Counted from the stretch's first letter, positions 1 to 11,288 are shown. The stretch: DNA of 64,000 nt from Gonocerus acuteangulatus (GCA_946811695.1 OX328125.1:111499467-111563466), one strand, 5' to 3'. Numbers and translations are program-made. The notes: generated by a model not told the origin, from the letters alone.

Positions 1-103
1 TTTGCAAATAATCAATTCATTTAAAGTATTCCCATATGAACAATTCAAAAATAAAACAAGAAATACCTAGACTTTACAGTTAAAGGAATCCCATATTTAT
101 ACT

Positions 104-108
<5 letters not shown>

Positions 109-162
<54 letters not shown>
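109..162. repeat. (TA)n microsatellite
   Basis: A pure TA run that directly abuts the left arm of the inverted repeat. Confidence 0.95.
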
Positions 163-164
<2 letters not shown>

Positions 165-315
165 CCAAACAGTTTTCTGCCCTTAAACTACCAATCCAAC
201 CCAACATGGTATGTAGAGTGTGTGGTGTCTACTGGAGCTGGTCTCTAGGCCAGGTAAGCTTTAGTCGGTGAACTTACCGTTGGAAACAGTATATCGAGCA
301 GATAGATTAATAAAC

Positions 316-400
<85 letters not shown>

Positions 401-548
401 TGTTATTACGATAGCGGCCAGAGTTTTTGTTTTTTCTTCACGAAACTTGGTATATAGCGTTTAAATAGCAAACGATCGAACGAGTTCGTTAACCACCAAA
501 ATCGGCCCACCGGGAGGGGGGGTTTACCCCAGACCCAAAACACTACTT

Positions 549-584
<36 letters not shown>

Positions 585-741
585 GTTTATTAATCTATCT
601 GCTCGATATACTGTTTCCAACGGTAAGTTCACCGACTAAAGCTTACCTGGCCTAGAGACCAGCTCCAGTAGACACCACACATTCTACATACCATGTTGGG
701 TTGGATTGGTAGTTTAAGGGCAGAAAACTGTTTGGTCATAT
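161..741. repeat. Large inverted repeat (foldback) with family-A loop
   Basis: Arms at about 161-320 and 580-741 are nearly perfect reverse complements: 'gaccaaacag' opens the left arm and 'ctgtttggtc' closes the right. The loop holds two (TA)n runs (319-397, 551-582) and a piece of the family-A repeat (about 398-549, with 'aacgagttcgttaacca'). The right arm abuts the LINE fragment that follows. No TSD was recognised. It could be a foldback element or a local inverted duplication. Confidence 0.8.
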
Positions 742-763
742 CCAACCTAAGAGTATAATTAAA

Positions 764-1408
764 TTGTGCGAGTTTAATGTTAGGATCACGATATGTACGG
801 ATTCTTTGAGTGCTTTACTCTCCTTGGAAAACATCTACAACACAAACCGAATCATTACAAGTATATTCTCACACCTCTACACTCTGCAAAAACATAATAA
901 ACTCATCACGATGCTATGGCTACCAGGACATGAAGACCAAAAACCAAAAAGCACCTGTATAGACTTAGCGGCGAAACAGGCGACAAAAAGACAGACTATA
1001 GACATTAACATACTGACAACATCAGACGTATGTACAGCATACCATGCACAGGTCCTCCAAGAATGGGAATTAGACTGGCAGAGATCAGACTCGAAATTAC
1101 GAGTAATTAAAAACACTACGACAGCCTGGCAAAATGAACACCGCATCAGGCGTGAAGAAGTGATTTTGGCTAGGCTTCGTATTGGCGACTGCCATCTAAC
1201 CCATTCTTATTTAATGGAAAACAAGAAGAGGCCAACCTGTGCAAGTTGTAATGAGACTTTGACTGTTAGACACATACTGACAGACTATAGACTTAGAAGT
1301 GACTTAGACATTCCTCACGACCTTCACGACTTACTGACTCAAGGTAGTCCATACATCCACACAATACTTAGACATTTTAAGACGCTCAACATTTATAACA
1401 AAATATAA
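764..1408 (+). pseudogene. I-group non-LTR retrotransposon, RNase H and C-terminal end
   Basis: This is an open frame of 214 codons without a credible start: the first codon is TTG, so it is a 5'-truncated fragment. Residues about 8-20 (ITICTDSLSALLSL) and 52-75 (LWLPGH, then a run ending in LAAKQAT) match the RNase H domain of I-superfamily LINEs (I, R1, Loa, Nimb groups). The expected G-N-E-x-A-D stretch is degraded. Residues about 140-170 carry RLRIGDCHLTHSYL, then CASC and RHIL, the usual CxxC...H tail after RNase H. RNase H removes the RNA strand of the cDNA hybrid during target-primed reverse transcription. The piece begins just after the right arm of the inverted repeat and is followed by an AT-rich 3' UTR. 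It is very probably inactive, because RT and endonuclease are absent. Confidence 0.8.
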
Positions 1409-1970
1409 CACATTAAAATAACCTGAATTTACTTTTCTTCTATGTAGCTATATATAATATTTTTTCTTCTTTTTCATTTCCTCCTTTCTCCTTTCTTTTT
1501 TTTTTCTTGTATTATTATTATTATTTTTTATTTATTTATTTTTTTTTATTTTTTTTTTAGTTAATCAGAGACAACAGAATCATTTTTATTACTTGTTTAT
1601 ATATTAGCCATTTTCTTATCTTTTATTGTGACCACTTCGTTTTATATTTTACTTTTGTTTTCCTTTTTTTTTTCACTTGATTTCATTTTTGATGTATGAA
1701 CATACTTAAAAATTATGTATGAGTATTGTATGGATATGATATATAGGCATACATTATAACCCATATGTATGCGCGAATATTTGTACACATCAGTGAAAAG
1801 TCACTCAAATTATTATCAAATTGTTCTGGATGTTCTTGTCTTCGTTTTGTTCTATGTTTTTTTTTTTTTGTTTTTTTTTTCTCTTTTTTTCTTGACTAGA
1901 CAGAGATTTTTCTGATCATGAGCTTATCGCTAAAGTTGCGTAGCTCATAATGAATAAATAATGTTAGGAT
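1409..1970 (+). other. Probable LINE 3' UTR, T-rich
   Basis: Non-coding, with long T-rich tracts (about 1480-1560, 1660-1680, 1856-1890). It runs to 'gaataaataatg' near 1955-1968, a plausible LINE 3' end. No polyadenylation tail is clear. From 1970 to 2400 I see only AT-rich sequence with no recognisable feature. Confidence 0.4.
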
Positions 1971-2414
1971 GGAGAGTGTTTTCAGTATTGTCTGTTTGAG
2001 ATGGAGTAGTGTTTCTAAAGTTGCATTCGTTAGAATCTTGCTTTGGAAAAAATCATTATTCCACATATATATATATAAGAACCAGATTCAGATGTCCGTA
2101 TAAAATAAAGAAAAATACACAAAAAAATGTGTATATTCATTTTATTATTTCATTTTATTTTTTATTTATTTATTTATTTTTTTTAATTTTTACATTCCGT
2201 GTTACTATTGAAACATTGCAGCTTCCATGCTCACGAACATTGAAGGCGCAATTACATTTTAACCAGTTAATAACTATATATGTCTTTAGATCTACGTAAA
2301 TTATTAATAAAGAAATTAGTTAAATAAATTAAAAAAATTATTGATTAAACTGATAAAAAAAAACATAAAAAATTCGATAGATAAATTTATTGTAATCAAT
2401 GCATTGGTGTTTGA

Positions 2415-2442
2415 GTTTCACACAGCTCCTGCGGGACGGACT
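2415..2442 (+). repeat. Family-A type 3' terminal hairpin
   Basis: 'cagctcctgcgggacgg' has the short hairpin (CAG-ctc-CTG) followed by GACGGACTT that ends the family-A repeats elsewhere (6363-6389; inverted at 27819 and 48647). The rest of the element is not visible here. Confidence 0.5.
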
Positions 2443-2697
2443 TGTAATCCGTGATTAACTCCACAGCTACTCTAGTCAGAAGCTAGTCTCTGGTTAATTC
2501 AAGAAGTAAGAAAAGTTTTTCCAACTCCAGATCCGATGTTTTCCCAGAAAAACCCACATGGTGGGAAAACCTCGGGGAGAAGGTTGTGAACTTTGAAGAT
2601 TCTACGCAATTTCACCTTGAAACTCCTATATATTGCAAAAGAGTTTCCAGACTTCTTGCGCTACCTTTCTCAAGGATTTTCAAGACAACTAATTATA

Positions 2698-2698
<1 letters not shown>

Positions 2699-2735
<37 letters not shown>
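2699..2735. repeat. (TA)n microsatellite
   Basis: TA run about 55 bases upstream of the piggyBac-like element. Confidence 0.95.
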
Positions 2736-2737
<2 letters not shown>

Positions 2738-2793
2738 AGTCTATTTTATTATATTTTTTAACAGACCAGTAACTTCGTTATGTTTTGATTTAA

Positions 2794-3846
2794 CCCCTTC
2801 AGGTCCGAATTTTTATTTCTTGATAAACAAAAAAATATCTTCCTGCCATATTTGTGTATTGCTTGTGAAGATTCCTGATTTTTTTCAGAATTTTATGGTT
2901 AACCTGACATGAGTTATGTAATGTCCAGTATACTGGACATTGGTTCTCAAGTAATGCGATTTGTGGATGAAAACCACAAAATTTCGAAATATTAAAAAAA
3001 TATATAATGAAAGCAGTAATTTATTAACAATTTAAAAGAAATTAATTCAGAAAAAATAAATTTGAAAAATTATTAGTAAATATTATTGTAAAAGCTCAAA
3101 TATCATAAGATATTGTAAAAATAGATTAGAATTTTAGACATGAAATTGTAGTCAGCGCACAGTAATAATGAAAATTAATGAAATTGAAATATTTACAGTC
3201 TAGTCTCAAAAAGAGATATTTGATTATTTAAAAAAACAAAATATAAAACTAATAACAATATATTTTTTGAAAATCATGTGAACGGACAGATGATATTTTT
3301 GAATGGTTTGGGCGCCTTCTAGCCCATACCATTCAGAAAAAGTTATTGATTATTATGGTACTCAAAAAAACAATTCTGACACCATAAAAATAAAATATAA
3401 CAGTAAATATTTGAAAAATAGATAAAAAATATTGTTACATGAAATACGAGGGTTGACTTCCATGTACAGTATACTGGACATGGATTTTCAAAAATTCGTA
3501 GAAACCTTATTACAAACTCTATTGATAAAACTGAACTTCCGACCTTTAAAAAGATCATGTACATTGAATTCGGAGGAGTTTTATTCACTAAAAAGAAACC
3601 ATTTGGACTAAATATGTAAAGAAAAGTCAATAACTTTTAGAATCCATGACTGCCCGTGGTGGAGCAGAGAAGATTTTACACATAACCTTTCAAAATCGAA
3701 TGGAATCATTTTATATTAGATGTCAAGTGGAAGAAAAATACATAGAGCTTCAAACCAAAGTGGTAGTAAACATCTATCGGCCATAGGCAGTGTGATACAA
3801 AGTAAAAAAGTTATGTCCAGCAGGCTGGACAATGGAACTGAAGGGG
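2794..3846. mobile_element. piggyBac-like non-autonomous element
   Basis: Both ends lie in TTAA (2790-2793 and 3847-3850), and the termini are inverted: CCCCTTCAGGTCC on the left, and on the right a sequence whose complement reads CCCCTTCAGTTCC. A TTAA duplication plus CCC-starting ends is the signature of piggyBac. The interior has no recognisable transposase. It carries a perfect 20-nt palindrome at 2921-2940 and related palindromic copies near 3464-3482 and 3813-3832, close to the right end. These may be transposase-binding sites (inference). Confidence 0.75.
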
Positions 3847-3966
3847 TTAACTCATATTGGATGAAAACCTAACTCAATGTATGATGTGTTGTAACCTGAA
3901 AATCCTTATTGCCGTTGCTTTTTATCTAGTTTTGAAAAAAGTAGATGGTATGAACGTTGTAGAGAA

Positions 3967-4083
3967 TTAAATTTACTTCCCAAAAAGTACCTTTAAATGC
4001 CTACTAAATTTACTTCCCAAAAAGTACCTTTAAATGCCTACTAAATTTACTTCCCAAAAAGTACCTTTAAATGCCTACTAAAT
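3967..4083. repeat. 37-bp tandem repeat, 3 copies
   Basis: Three consecutive copies containing 'cttcccaaaaagtacc'. The next 360 bases, up to 4449, are AT-rich with nothing recognised. Confidence 0.9.
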
Positions 4084-4449
4084 GTTAACATGAATGGAGG
4101 AAAACACACTTTTATTTTTGATTTTGTCCGAAAAGTGTATTATCAAATCTGCGTGGGAGGAAAAACTTTATTGTACAAAAAGTTTGGTTGCCCAACTAAA
4201 TTGGGTTGCTCCGTAAACAACATGTTGATCAACCTAGTAGGTATTTTAAATTAAAAAAAAATAAGTAAATAACTAAAAATAAAAACATTATATGAATTAA
4301 GTAAATAAATGAGAATATAGTGATGAAAGTATTAATAAAGATCAACAAAACGAAAAACGAAAAAAAAAAAAAATATTATATAAAATACTACTGATAAATA
4401 TACCAAAAAGTTAAATAATAATTAAATTAAAAAAAAAAATTAGAATGTT

Positions 4450-4782
4450 TCAGCCATATATGTGGCTTTGAATAATAGCAAGCGAGTCTACGAGAATAGA
4501 TTTTGCTATTCTTCCTAGTATGTTCTCGCTGATTCCTATTTCCTGGAAGAATACAGGAGTTTCCTTGGGAATGGAGCCTCGGGAGCCGAACCATAGGCCT
4601 TTCACGGAGAATTCTCGGCTTCTATATGTCTCTCGGAACTTTTCTCTATAAAATGAGATGCACTTCTCATAGATGGCCTGCTTCTCTTTGTTCACAATTT
4701 CATTTTGATTTTCATTGTTGCCTTCATAGCGAATTGTTGGGTCTAAGATTAGAGCCGTTTTGTTTTTTCGTTGAAAGGGTGA
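4450..4782 (-). pseudogene. R2/NeSL-type LINE C-terminal fragment
   Basis: The minus-strand frame is open from about 4782 down to the stop at 4450. An ATG within it starts too late: upstream residues read ALILDPTIRYE, the conserved start of this domain. After it come NKEKQAIYEKC, then KGLWFGSRGSIPK, then SILVDSL and the C-terminal HIYG. D-P-T-x-R-x-E and G-x-R-G-x-I-P are typical of the last part of LINEs with a restriction-like (PD-(D/E)xK) endonuclease; the family assignment is from memory. RT is missing, so this is a 5'-truncated copy. A second, diverged member lies at 18028-18432 on the same strand. There is no poly(A) tail next to the stop. The stretch 4783-5345 holds only a G-run and (GA)n near 5105-5133. 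Confidence 0.7.
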
Positions 4783-5345
4783 TCATTGAAAAAAAATGAT
4801 ACTTCCGTACAAAATAAAAATAATTAGTCGGTATATTCGTTGTAGAGGATTAAATTTACATTAGATGAATGTGAAAAGGTTTATTGATATTATTGCTGGT
4901 TGAGGTAACGAGGAGAAAACCTGACAGGCTATTCTTTTAAGAATTGTCAGACTAAAATAGGTCGATTAAAGCCTTAATTTGGGCGCCATTTCTTCGAAGG
5001 GGATCGGAAGAAACGAAATGAAGCGATAAATCAAGACAGAGAAACGATTCTTCAGGTAGAGTTAGTCCACTAATCTAATGAAAGGTTTGGGGAAACAGTG
5101 AACGGGTGGGGGGGGGGAGAAAGAGAGAGAGAAATCCCCCCTGACAGTTATAATTCACTCCTCCATGTTATTCCCCCCAATAAGGAGAATTCCCCAACAT
5201 TATTCCCGGAGGAAAGAGATAAGACAGAATAAAGAATGGATTATTCAGGATCTCGAAAGATTTACAACAAAGGATTTTATACCTACTAGGACAAGCCAGA
5301 TTCAAATCATCAGGTAATCCATTTCAATGATTGTAAATTTATTAT

Positions 5346-5348
<3 letters not shown>

Positions 5349-5396
<48 letters not shown>
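5349..5396. repeat. (TA)n microsatellite
   Basis: TA run immediately followed by a pogo-like terminus at 5400. Confidence 0.95.
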
Positions 5397-5399
<3 letters not shown>

Positions 5400-5401
<2 letters not shown>

Positions 5402-5500
5402 GTAGACTTTCCCTAATCCGGCGTTGCGACGCGTCGATGGGACCGGGGTAAAGTCAGATTAGAGAATACGCCGAATTAGAGAATTCAGTTAGAAGAGGTC
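5400..5500 (+). mobile_element. pogo/Tigger-like terminus (single end)
   Basis: TA, then CAGTAGACTTTCCCTAATCC, the form typical of pogo/Tigger inverted ends. A subterminal stretch near 5450-5495 repeats 'attagagaat'. I found no matching right end, so this is a solo end or a truncated element. Confidence 0.5.
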
Positions 5501-5689
5501 GCTTTTGTATTTGAGGATATAATGATATGTGCCAGTTTTAATATATTTGCATATTTAAGTAAAATTTATATACCGAATTATAAAATAAATTAAAAAAATT
5601 TAAATCCTTGCTGGTGTATATCAGGCGTTCCAGCCGCAGGTGCTTTAGCTGTGTATATACGTATATGCCTTTTAGCACTTTCCTCCTAG

Positions 5690-6389
5690 GTAAATAACTG
5701 TTGTAAAAATAAACTAAATCGGTTCATTAGGAGGGGGGGTTTACTCCGGACCCACAATACCAATTCGCCACTACCAGCAGTGATTTTTGGTATATTTCGA
5801 CGAAACTCGGCATTCGTAGTGGTAATCTACAGGTAAATATGTGTTGTAAAAATAAACTAAATCGGTTCATTAGAAGGGGGGGGGTTTACTCCTGACCCAA
5901 ATTCTTAATATACTCATACCGGTCGTAATTTCTGCTGCATTGTAACGAAACGCGGTATAAGTCGTGGGTAACTCATGAGAAAGAAGTGTTGTAGAAATGA
6001 GCTGAATCGGTCAATCGGAAAGCGGGGGTTTAATTTGTAATATATTTCAATAGAAAAGCCCGTCAGACGTAGGTTCACAAAGCCGCCGCAAGGAGCGCTT
6101 TCTACCACTAGAGTGACTGTATCCTGTTCCTGCGTTAGATCAAAATACGATAATATGAGGTTTTTTGTATTTATTACGAAGTGTAATAGGTACCATGTGT
6201 AAACATAACTCTGGAAGCAAATTATTAATTGATCAGTTACTCATTACAAATTTAAAAGAGAACTATTCATGTTTTTATTTTATTTATGTAGGATATTTTA
6301 AGCAAATTGTTCTGGAAAGCAATCTACACTACCCAAATTCTGAGGTAATGCTTAGTTATGCAGCTCCTGCGTGACGGACTTTTTTGACT
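5690..6389 (+). repeat. Family-A dispersed repeat
   Basis: Contains repeated modules of about 140 bp with 'cgaaactcggtat', 'aataaactaaatcggttcat' and a G-run followed by 'gtttactcc'. It ends in the hairpin GCAG-CTC-CTGC followed by GTGACGGACTTTTTT (6361-6389). The same family lies inverted at 27819-28860 and 48647-50042. The two short open frames inside (5914-6108, 6165-6374) show no protein family and look fortuitous. Confidence 0.75.
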
Positions 6390-6550
6390 TCCATTCAATG
6401 GAATACGCGTTCAGAAAATTATGGACACTACTCTAAAAAAGGTTCATAAACTAATAAAAAAAAATTAAAATAAATAATTAAACAAAAAAATGAAATAAGG
6501 CTTACAGTGAATTATTTTCTTTCTCTCCAATCATCATGTTCTCTTTTAAG

Positions 6551-6988
6551 GCTGGACCTACATTGTACCCGTATTTATCCCAATCCGGTCCGATCCGATC
6601 CAGTCTGATGACGGGCGACGTGAGTGCCTACACTGGTTCCGACCCGATCCGATCCAACAGCTCGTCAGTAATGACTTCCTGGTGAAGTGAAAATGAGAGA
6701 TTAATTTAAGAAATACCACCTAATAAGCATAGAAACCCGATGGAGGATTGAAGGAGGAGTTGAGAGGCCAATCAATCTCTTAGAAGTTTATAAATCCCCC
6801 CACCCAAAAAAAATCTTAGTGTAACAGTTCGTCCAAAATCAGCCTAGAAACAAACAGTTTTGAACGGCCGAGAATCGCTGGTCATCGGATCGGATCGGAC
6901 GTAAGCACTTCCATTGGGATGCATGTGTTCATTTTTCTTCCGACAGTCGGTGGCTATCGGATCGGATCGGGTACCAATGTAGGAGCAC
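6551..6988. mobile_element. TIR element (MITE) with ATCCGATCCG sub-terminal motifs
   Basis: The ends are inverted: 'cctacattgtacccg' on the left (about 6560) and 'ggtaccaatgtagg' on the right (about 6970-6983). Copies of 'gatccgatcc' sit just inside both ends (6587-6600, 6646-6656, and inverted at 6886-6898, 6959-6972). Repeated sub-terminal motifs usually serve as transposase-binding sites. No transposase was seen. PIF/Harbinger or hAT affinity is possible; the TSD is unclear. Confidence 0.6.
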
Positions 6989-7053
6989 TTCATATTAAAT
7001 TAAAATGAATAGTATAAATTAATTACGATCGATTATCATAAATTGTCAGATTT

Positions 7054-7268
7054 TTTATTTATTAAATTTTAACGTCCATTTATTATAAACTACGAATTTT
7101 AGGACGGGTTATCTATAGGTTACCACCCTATTCTAGCCAGGATAGGGTTGATGCCTTTTCTTTTTTTTCTAAAGAAAAGCCACCATCCCTGGTAGGAATC
7201 GAACCCACGACCCTTTAGCACGGAGTGTAAAGTGCTCACGCATTGACGCTCACGGAAACCGGGCCTCC
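7054..7268 (-). mobile_element. tRNA-derived SINE (family S2), copy 1
   Basis: The minus strand carries a tRNA-like head. A B-box (GGTTCGATTCC on the element strand; 'ggaatcgaaccc' at 7195-7206) and an A-box region lie toward the right end, followed by a body shared with the copy at 7461-7668. A perfect 13-bp TSD, AATTGTCAGATTT, flanks it at 7041-7053 and 7269-7281, which defines the ends exactly. The head resembles a Leu/Ser-type tRNA. Confidence 0.88.
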
Positions 7269-7460
7269 AATTGTCAGATTTAAGTATAAATGTAGATCCC
7301 CAAAGCTCTAGATATTAAGGAAGAAGCGAAAATGTTATAACTTTTGCGTGGATGTGTTCTATAATTGAATAGATCCATGCAAAAATAGCTTCAGTCCAAA
7401 ATCAGTAGTTTTGAGAAAAGTAGACTGAAGTCCTTTCTACATGGAATAATAAAATAAGGA

Positions 7461-7668
7461 TGGAGACCCGATGGCCGTGGGTGTTAAGGCGTGAGCACTT
7501 AACACTCCGTGCCAAAGGTCGTGGGTTCGATTCCCACTAGGGGTGGTGGCTTTTCTTTCGAAAAAAAGAAAAGGCATCAGCCCTATCCTGGCTAGAAAAG
7601 GGTGGTAACCTATAGATAACCCGTCCTAAAATTCGTAGTTAATAATAAATGGACGTTAAAATTTAAAT
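7461..7668 (+). mobile_element. tRNA-derived SINE (family S2), copy 2
   Basis: The head 'gatggccgtgggtgttaagg' resembles a Leu/Ser tRNA D-arm, and the B-box 'gggttcgattccc' is intact (7525-7540). The body includes a stem with 'gaaaaaaagaaaagg' and 'aacccgtcctaaaattcg', ending in an A-rich tail. The 9-bp TSD AAATAAGGA is at 7452-7460 and 7669-7677. It lies 192 bases from copy 1 in opposite orientation, with a different TSD, so the two insertions were independent. Confidence 0.88.
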
Positions 7669-7677
7669 AAATAAGGA

Positions 7678-8560
7678 CTATGTTTCTATGGCAACTATGT
7701 ATTGGATTGAAGTCCTTTTAACATAGAAATGTGATGTTACCTTTAGATACAACGAATTCATCACTCATACTAACGAAAATATTATCCGAACTCATATTGG
7801 GAAAAACTGGACTGGAATTCTTTTTGCATGGATCGATTCATTTGTCCTAGAATGTATTCACAATAAAATCATAACAATCCATCGGTTAGAGTGATTATTT
7901 TTTTTTCATTCAAACATCTGTAAAAAGCGGTTGTTATCATGCATAAATACCGTGATTGTAATCTCGTTTTTTTCCACTTTTTTTTAGAGAATTTTTTTTT
8001 TCGCTCTTAGATTATACCGCTTACAGATATAAAAAGTATCATTGTTTACAGTACAGTGAAATTACAGTGACGGTAGTTCGTGCCGGTGATGCAGACGGAT
8101 GAATAGAGACAATAATCCATCGAGGGAGTTGTGTTCTAGAATCAGCTGTTTATTATGTAAACACAAACACTGTTGCACGCTGTTGCACTATTAGGCAATA
8201 ATAGGGCAGAGGATTAGCAATGCTGGACGGATTTCTAGGGCAAGCAGAGTTGCATGCAGTGGGGCACGGAATTCGGTGCGATTCAGTATTTGCCCTTTTG
8301 TATGGATAATGATATTGTCTATTCCATTTATTGTTGGCATTGGTTTACAAACAAGTCATGTCTGAGTTCAGTAGTTTGAGGGAGTTCAGCTAAAGCATGC
8401 AACGCGTGGGTCCCAAATTTAAGACATTTATGCTTCCTTTTTTTTACAACTTTATTTTATATTAGCTGTTACCCAACTTATAACTTACAACTTTATTTTA
8501 TATTAGCTGTTATTTTATATTAGCTGTTTTTATAAGTAATATTAAAACGTAATAATGCAA
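7678..8560. other. Intergenic, nothing recognised
   Basis: AT-rich sequence without coding potential. A short direct repeat of 'acaactttattttatattagctgtta' type occurs twice at 8447-8527 next to a family-C-like scrap ('attagctgttaccc'). Confidence 0.5.
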
Positions 8561-8772
8561 ATCTGTGACTGTTAAGGTTCACAGATTCGAACCCGTGACT
8601 TCCAAACTGTGACTGCTGGAAGATTTTTTTTCTAGCCTATCAGCACCTACCGAGCCAAGTTAGGACAAAATCGGCCGAACTGTGTGAATTTGTATAAGGA
8701 CCAAACACACAGACAGACAGCTGGTAGACGATTTTGACATAGCCTATGTCACTCCCCGTATCATGACCTATC
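8560..8772 (+). repeat. Family-C repeat fragment
   Basis: Shares 'gttcacag.ttcgaac.cgtgac' and 'aaacacacagacagacagctggtag' with the longer copies at 30740-31593 and 41900-43100. It ends immediately before the Tigger relic. Confidence 0.6.
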
Positions 8773-8774
8773 TA

Positions 8775-9172
8775 CAGTAGAACCTCTCATATCCGACCTT
8801 CCCATATCCGACTCCTCCCGATATCCGACCTAGTGCTCGTTGCTGGAGGTTGGGACGAAATCAGTCAAACCACCCTTCAGAAGACTTGGAAAAAGATTTG
8901 ACCATTATTGAAAAAAGACGAAGCTGAGACTGAACATGAACCGACATAGACAGAAGCAGAAGTTGAAACAGATACAACAGAAGAATTAAAATATCAACAA
9001 GTGTATCATCATGATCTCCAGATGACAGATGTAGAAGAGTGGCTTGAATTATTTTATTATGAAAATGCGAAGAAAGTAGTTGTTTTCTTACGCAGATATT
9101 TCCGAAAATGCCAGAAAACATTTGATCAGTCCACCAGAGTAATGGGAGGTTGACTTAGTGGTTATTCTACTG
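8775..9172 (+). mobile_element. pogo/Tigger element, internally deleted
   Basis: TA flanks both ends (8773-8774, 9173-9174). The left terminus is CAGTAGAACCTCTCATATCC, and the right terminus reads GGTTATTCTACTG. At 398 bp it is far shorter than an autonomous Tigger (about 2-3 kb). It keeps a relic of the transposase C-terminus (8868-9154). Confidence 0.75.
8868..9154 (+). pseudogene. Tigger-type DDE transposase C-terminal relic
   Basis: Reading + in the frame of 'aag act tgg aaa aag att tga' gives TWKKI, a stop where W is expected, then PLLKKDEAETEHE, a second stop, then TDVEEWLEL and a basic tail ending in CQKTF. The 'aW+kiwp' segment followed by an acidic linker and 'EEWLEL' resembles the region after the catalytic core of pogo/Tigger transposases. 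Two in-frame stops and the absence of the N-terminal DNA-binding and DDD core make it dead. A minus-strand open frame over the same bases is a shadow. The position inside matching TIRs supports the call. Confidence 0.6.
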
Positions 9173-9327
9173 TATTTTCGAGGACTACTTGAGATAAAAC
9201 AGAAAGAACAGAGATCATAGGCCCAAATTTACCAAGTACTCAAAGGTTTAGAAATGTTCCAAATCTTTTTTTATTTCATGATTTTGGTTGTGGGCGATTA
9301 GTATACGTCCATAGAGAGTAAATATGT

Positions 9328-10035
9328 CCTGTTTTGGGTAATAGAGCTCTCTGTGAGAAGTGGGAGATCTGAAACTGAATATAATGTCCTTTGGTTGTGG
9401 GCGATTAGTATACATCCATAGAGAGTAAATATGTCCTGTTTTGGGTAATAGAGCTCTCTGAGAGAAGTGGGAGATCTGAAACTGAATATAATGTCCTGTT
9501 TTGGGTAATAGAGCTCTCTGAGAGAATTGGGAGATCTGAAACTGAATATAATGTCCTGTTTTGGGTAATAGAGCTCTCTGAGAGAAGTGGGAGATCTGAA
9601 ACTGAATATAATGTCCTGTTTTGGGTAATAGAGCTCTCTGAGAGAAGTGGGAGATCTGAAACTGAATATAATGTCCTGTTTTGGGTAATAGAGCTCTCTA
9701 AGAGAAGTGGGAGATCTGAAACTGAATATAATGTCCTGTTTTGGGTAATAGAGCCCTCTGAGAGAAGTGGGAGATCTGAAACTGAAAATAATGTCCTGTT
9801 TACGGTAATAGAGCTCTCTGAGAGAAGTGGGAGATCTGAAACTGAATGTAATGTCCTGTTTTGGGTAATAGATCTCTCTGAGAGAAGTGAGAGATCTGAA
9901 ACTGAATATAATGTCCTGTTTTGGGTAATAGAGCTCTCTGAGAGAAGTGGGAGATATGAAACTGAATATAATGTCCTGTTTTGGGTAATAGATCTCTCTG
10001 AGAGAAGTGGGAGATCTGAAACTGAATATAATGTC
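9328..10035. repeat. 60-bp minisatellite, about 11 copies
   Basis: The unit contains 'gtcctgttttgggtaatagag' and 'gtgggagatctgaaactgaa'. Ten consecutive 60-bp copies run from 9433, plus one at 9328. The 45 bases before the first copy (9285-9327) are repeated between it and the rest (about 9390-9432), so the array has a composite left end. Because 60 is divisible by 3, a 225-codon minus-strand frame stays open; it has no homology that I recognise and is a by-product. Confidence 0.95.
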
Positions 10036-10039
10036 CTTT

Positions 10040-11090
10040 GCGATATCGCAAAATCAGTGCTTTTACTATTTAGTTTTTCCATCGAGCTGATTCATCTATT
10101 AGCAACATTTTAATGTTAATTTCATTTATTGGATGCCTACGAAGGTTCTCAATTTTTTTTAGACCTTGAAATGCATACGGGATTTTTTCAGAGCCCAAAA
10201 ATGGTGGCTGTCCTATTAGTTCGCCCAATTACCGTACTCCAAGGATTGCGCCTGTTCCAGGGATAATATTTCCTTCAGATTGTCTCTCTCTTTTACAAAT
10301 TCTTCAGATATCTTTTGTATTGTTTTTTAGTTAATTCTAGTCTTGACTTAAATAACTATGTACTAATAATAAAAAATTAGTTAGAATGTACCTAGTTATA
10401 TTCAATTATATGACTAAACTTAAAAATAGCGAGATTAGTGCATTTTATTTAACACTTTCACTGCGGGTGTCCACAAGGAAACTTGCGTTCCTACCCGCTT
10501 ATGAGTGTCCCTTCGGAAGGAAACTCCTCCATTACTTTTCCCTTTAGATTGAAAAGGCTAGTAAATGGAGGGGATTCACTTTTACAGCTCCAGGTAAAGA
10601 CAGTTGCCTCAGTATTGTTTGGGCTTTCCAACAGTGCTTTCCGTTTTCAAATCGGCTCACTTGAAGATTTTTTATGAAAAAAAATGTCCACATGAAAAAT
10701 GCACCCGTTATTAAGGTATTCAAATCACTGACAGCCGACGAGAAAGTGTCGAATATTGGATTCGTGTTCTGGTTGTTTACCAAAGTAATTATACCAGAAA
10801 TCTGAAAAATGATTTATCCTCAATCGTTGCTAAAACAGGTAACTACCAAATAAATAATAATTCACAAAATATGTATTCATAAAACATAAATATAGATGGC
10901 CGCTATAAAGATTATAATGGAGAGCATTTTGAACAGTTTAGATCTTGTTGAATATAAAGCTGGATATAGAATTCATTGGCTAGGAACAAAGGGGCCATTG
11001 TTGTAGGGCTTTATGGAATAGCGAGGAAGGGGGATACAATATACAGGCTATTAGGGGGGAGGAGATAGAAGGGGGGATGAGGGAGGGTAG
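10040..11090. other. No confident gene
   Basis: Mostly AT-rich. Near 10447 'ttaacactttcactgcgggtg' resembles a lone piggyBac-type end in TTAA, without a partner. A short + frame at 10694-10804 (starting MKNAPVIKVF, ending before 'gtaatt') has exon-like composition but no family that I recognise. A G-rich tract covers 11053-11102. Confidence 0.35.
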
Positions 11091-11288
11091 GGGTAAGGGG
11101 GTATTGTAGATCCAAGGGTTTCTTCGCAGGAATTTCGCTCCAAAAATATGTTCCGTCGGACGGATTCTTCTGGTTAACGGCCATGACCTTCGAAATTCTG
11201 AAACCTGAAATTTTTTAGACGTTACTTCCAGGTCAACCTTATAAGCGGGTTTCCGCCCTATGGCTGGAGAGAGGAAACCCGCTAAAAG
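11090..11288 (-). repeat. Family-B (HINE-like) fragment
   Basis: On the minus strand it starts TTTTAGCGGGTTTCC and continues through the 5' hairpin to 'ccgcttataaggttgacc'. It then has the core 'gttaaccag.agaatccgtcc', as in the full copies. Confidence 0.6.

Noticed and set aside
9405..10082. 225-codon minus-strand frame as a repetitive protein
   Set aside because: By-product of the 60-bp minisatellite; no non-repetitive part resembles a protein.
10694..10804. Possible host exon (frame starting MKNAPVIKVF before 'gtaatt')
   Set aside because: No recognised family and no neighbouring exons or clear acceptor site; too short to support.
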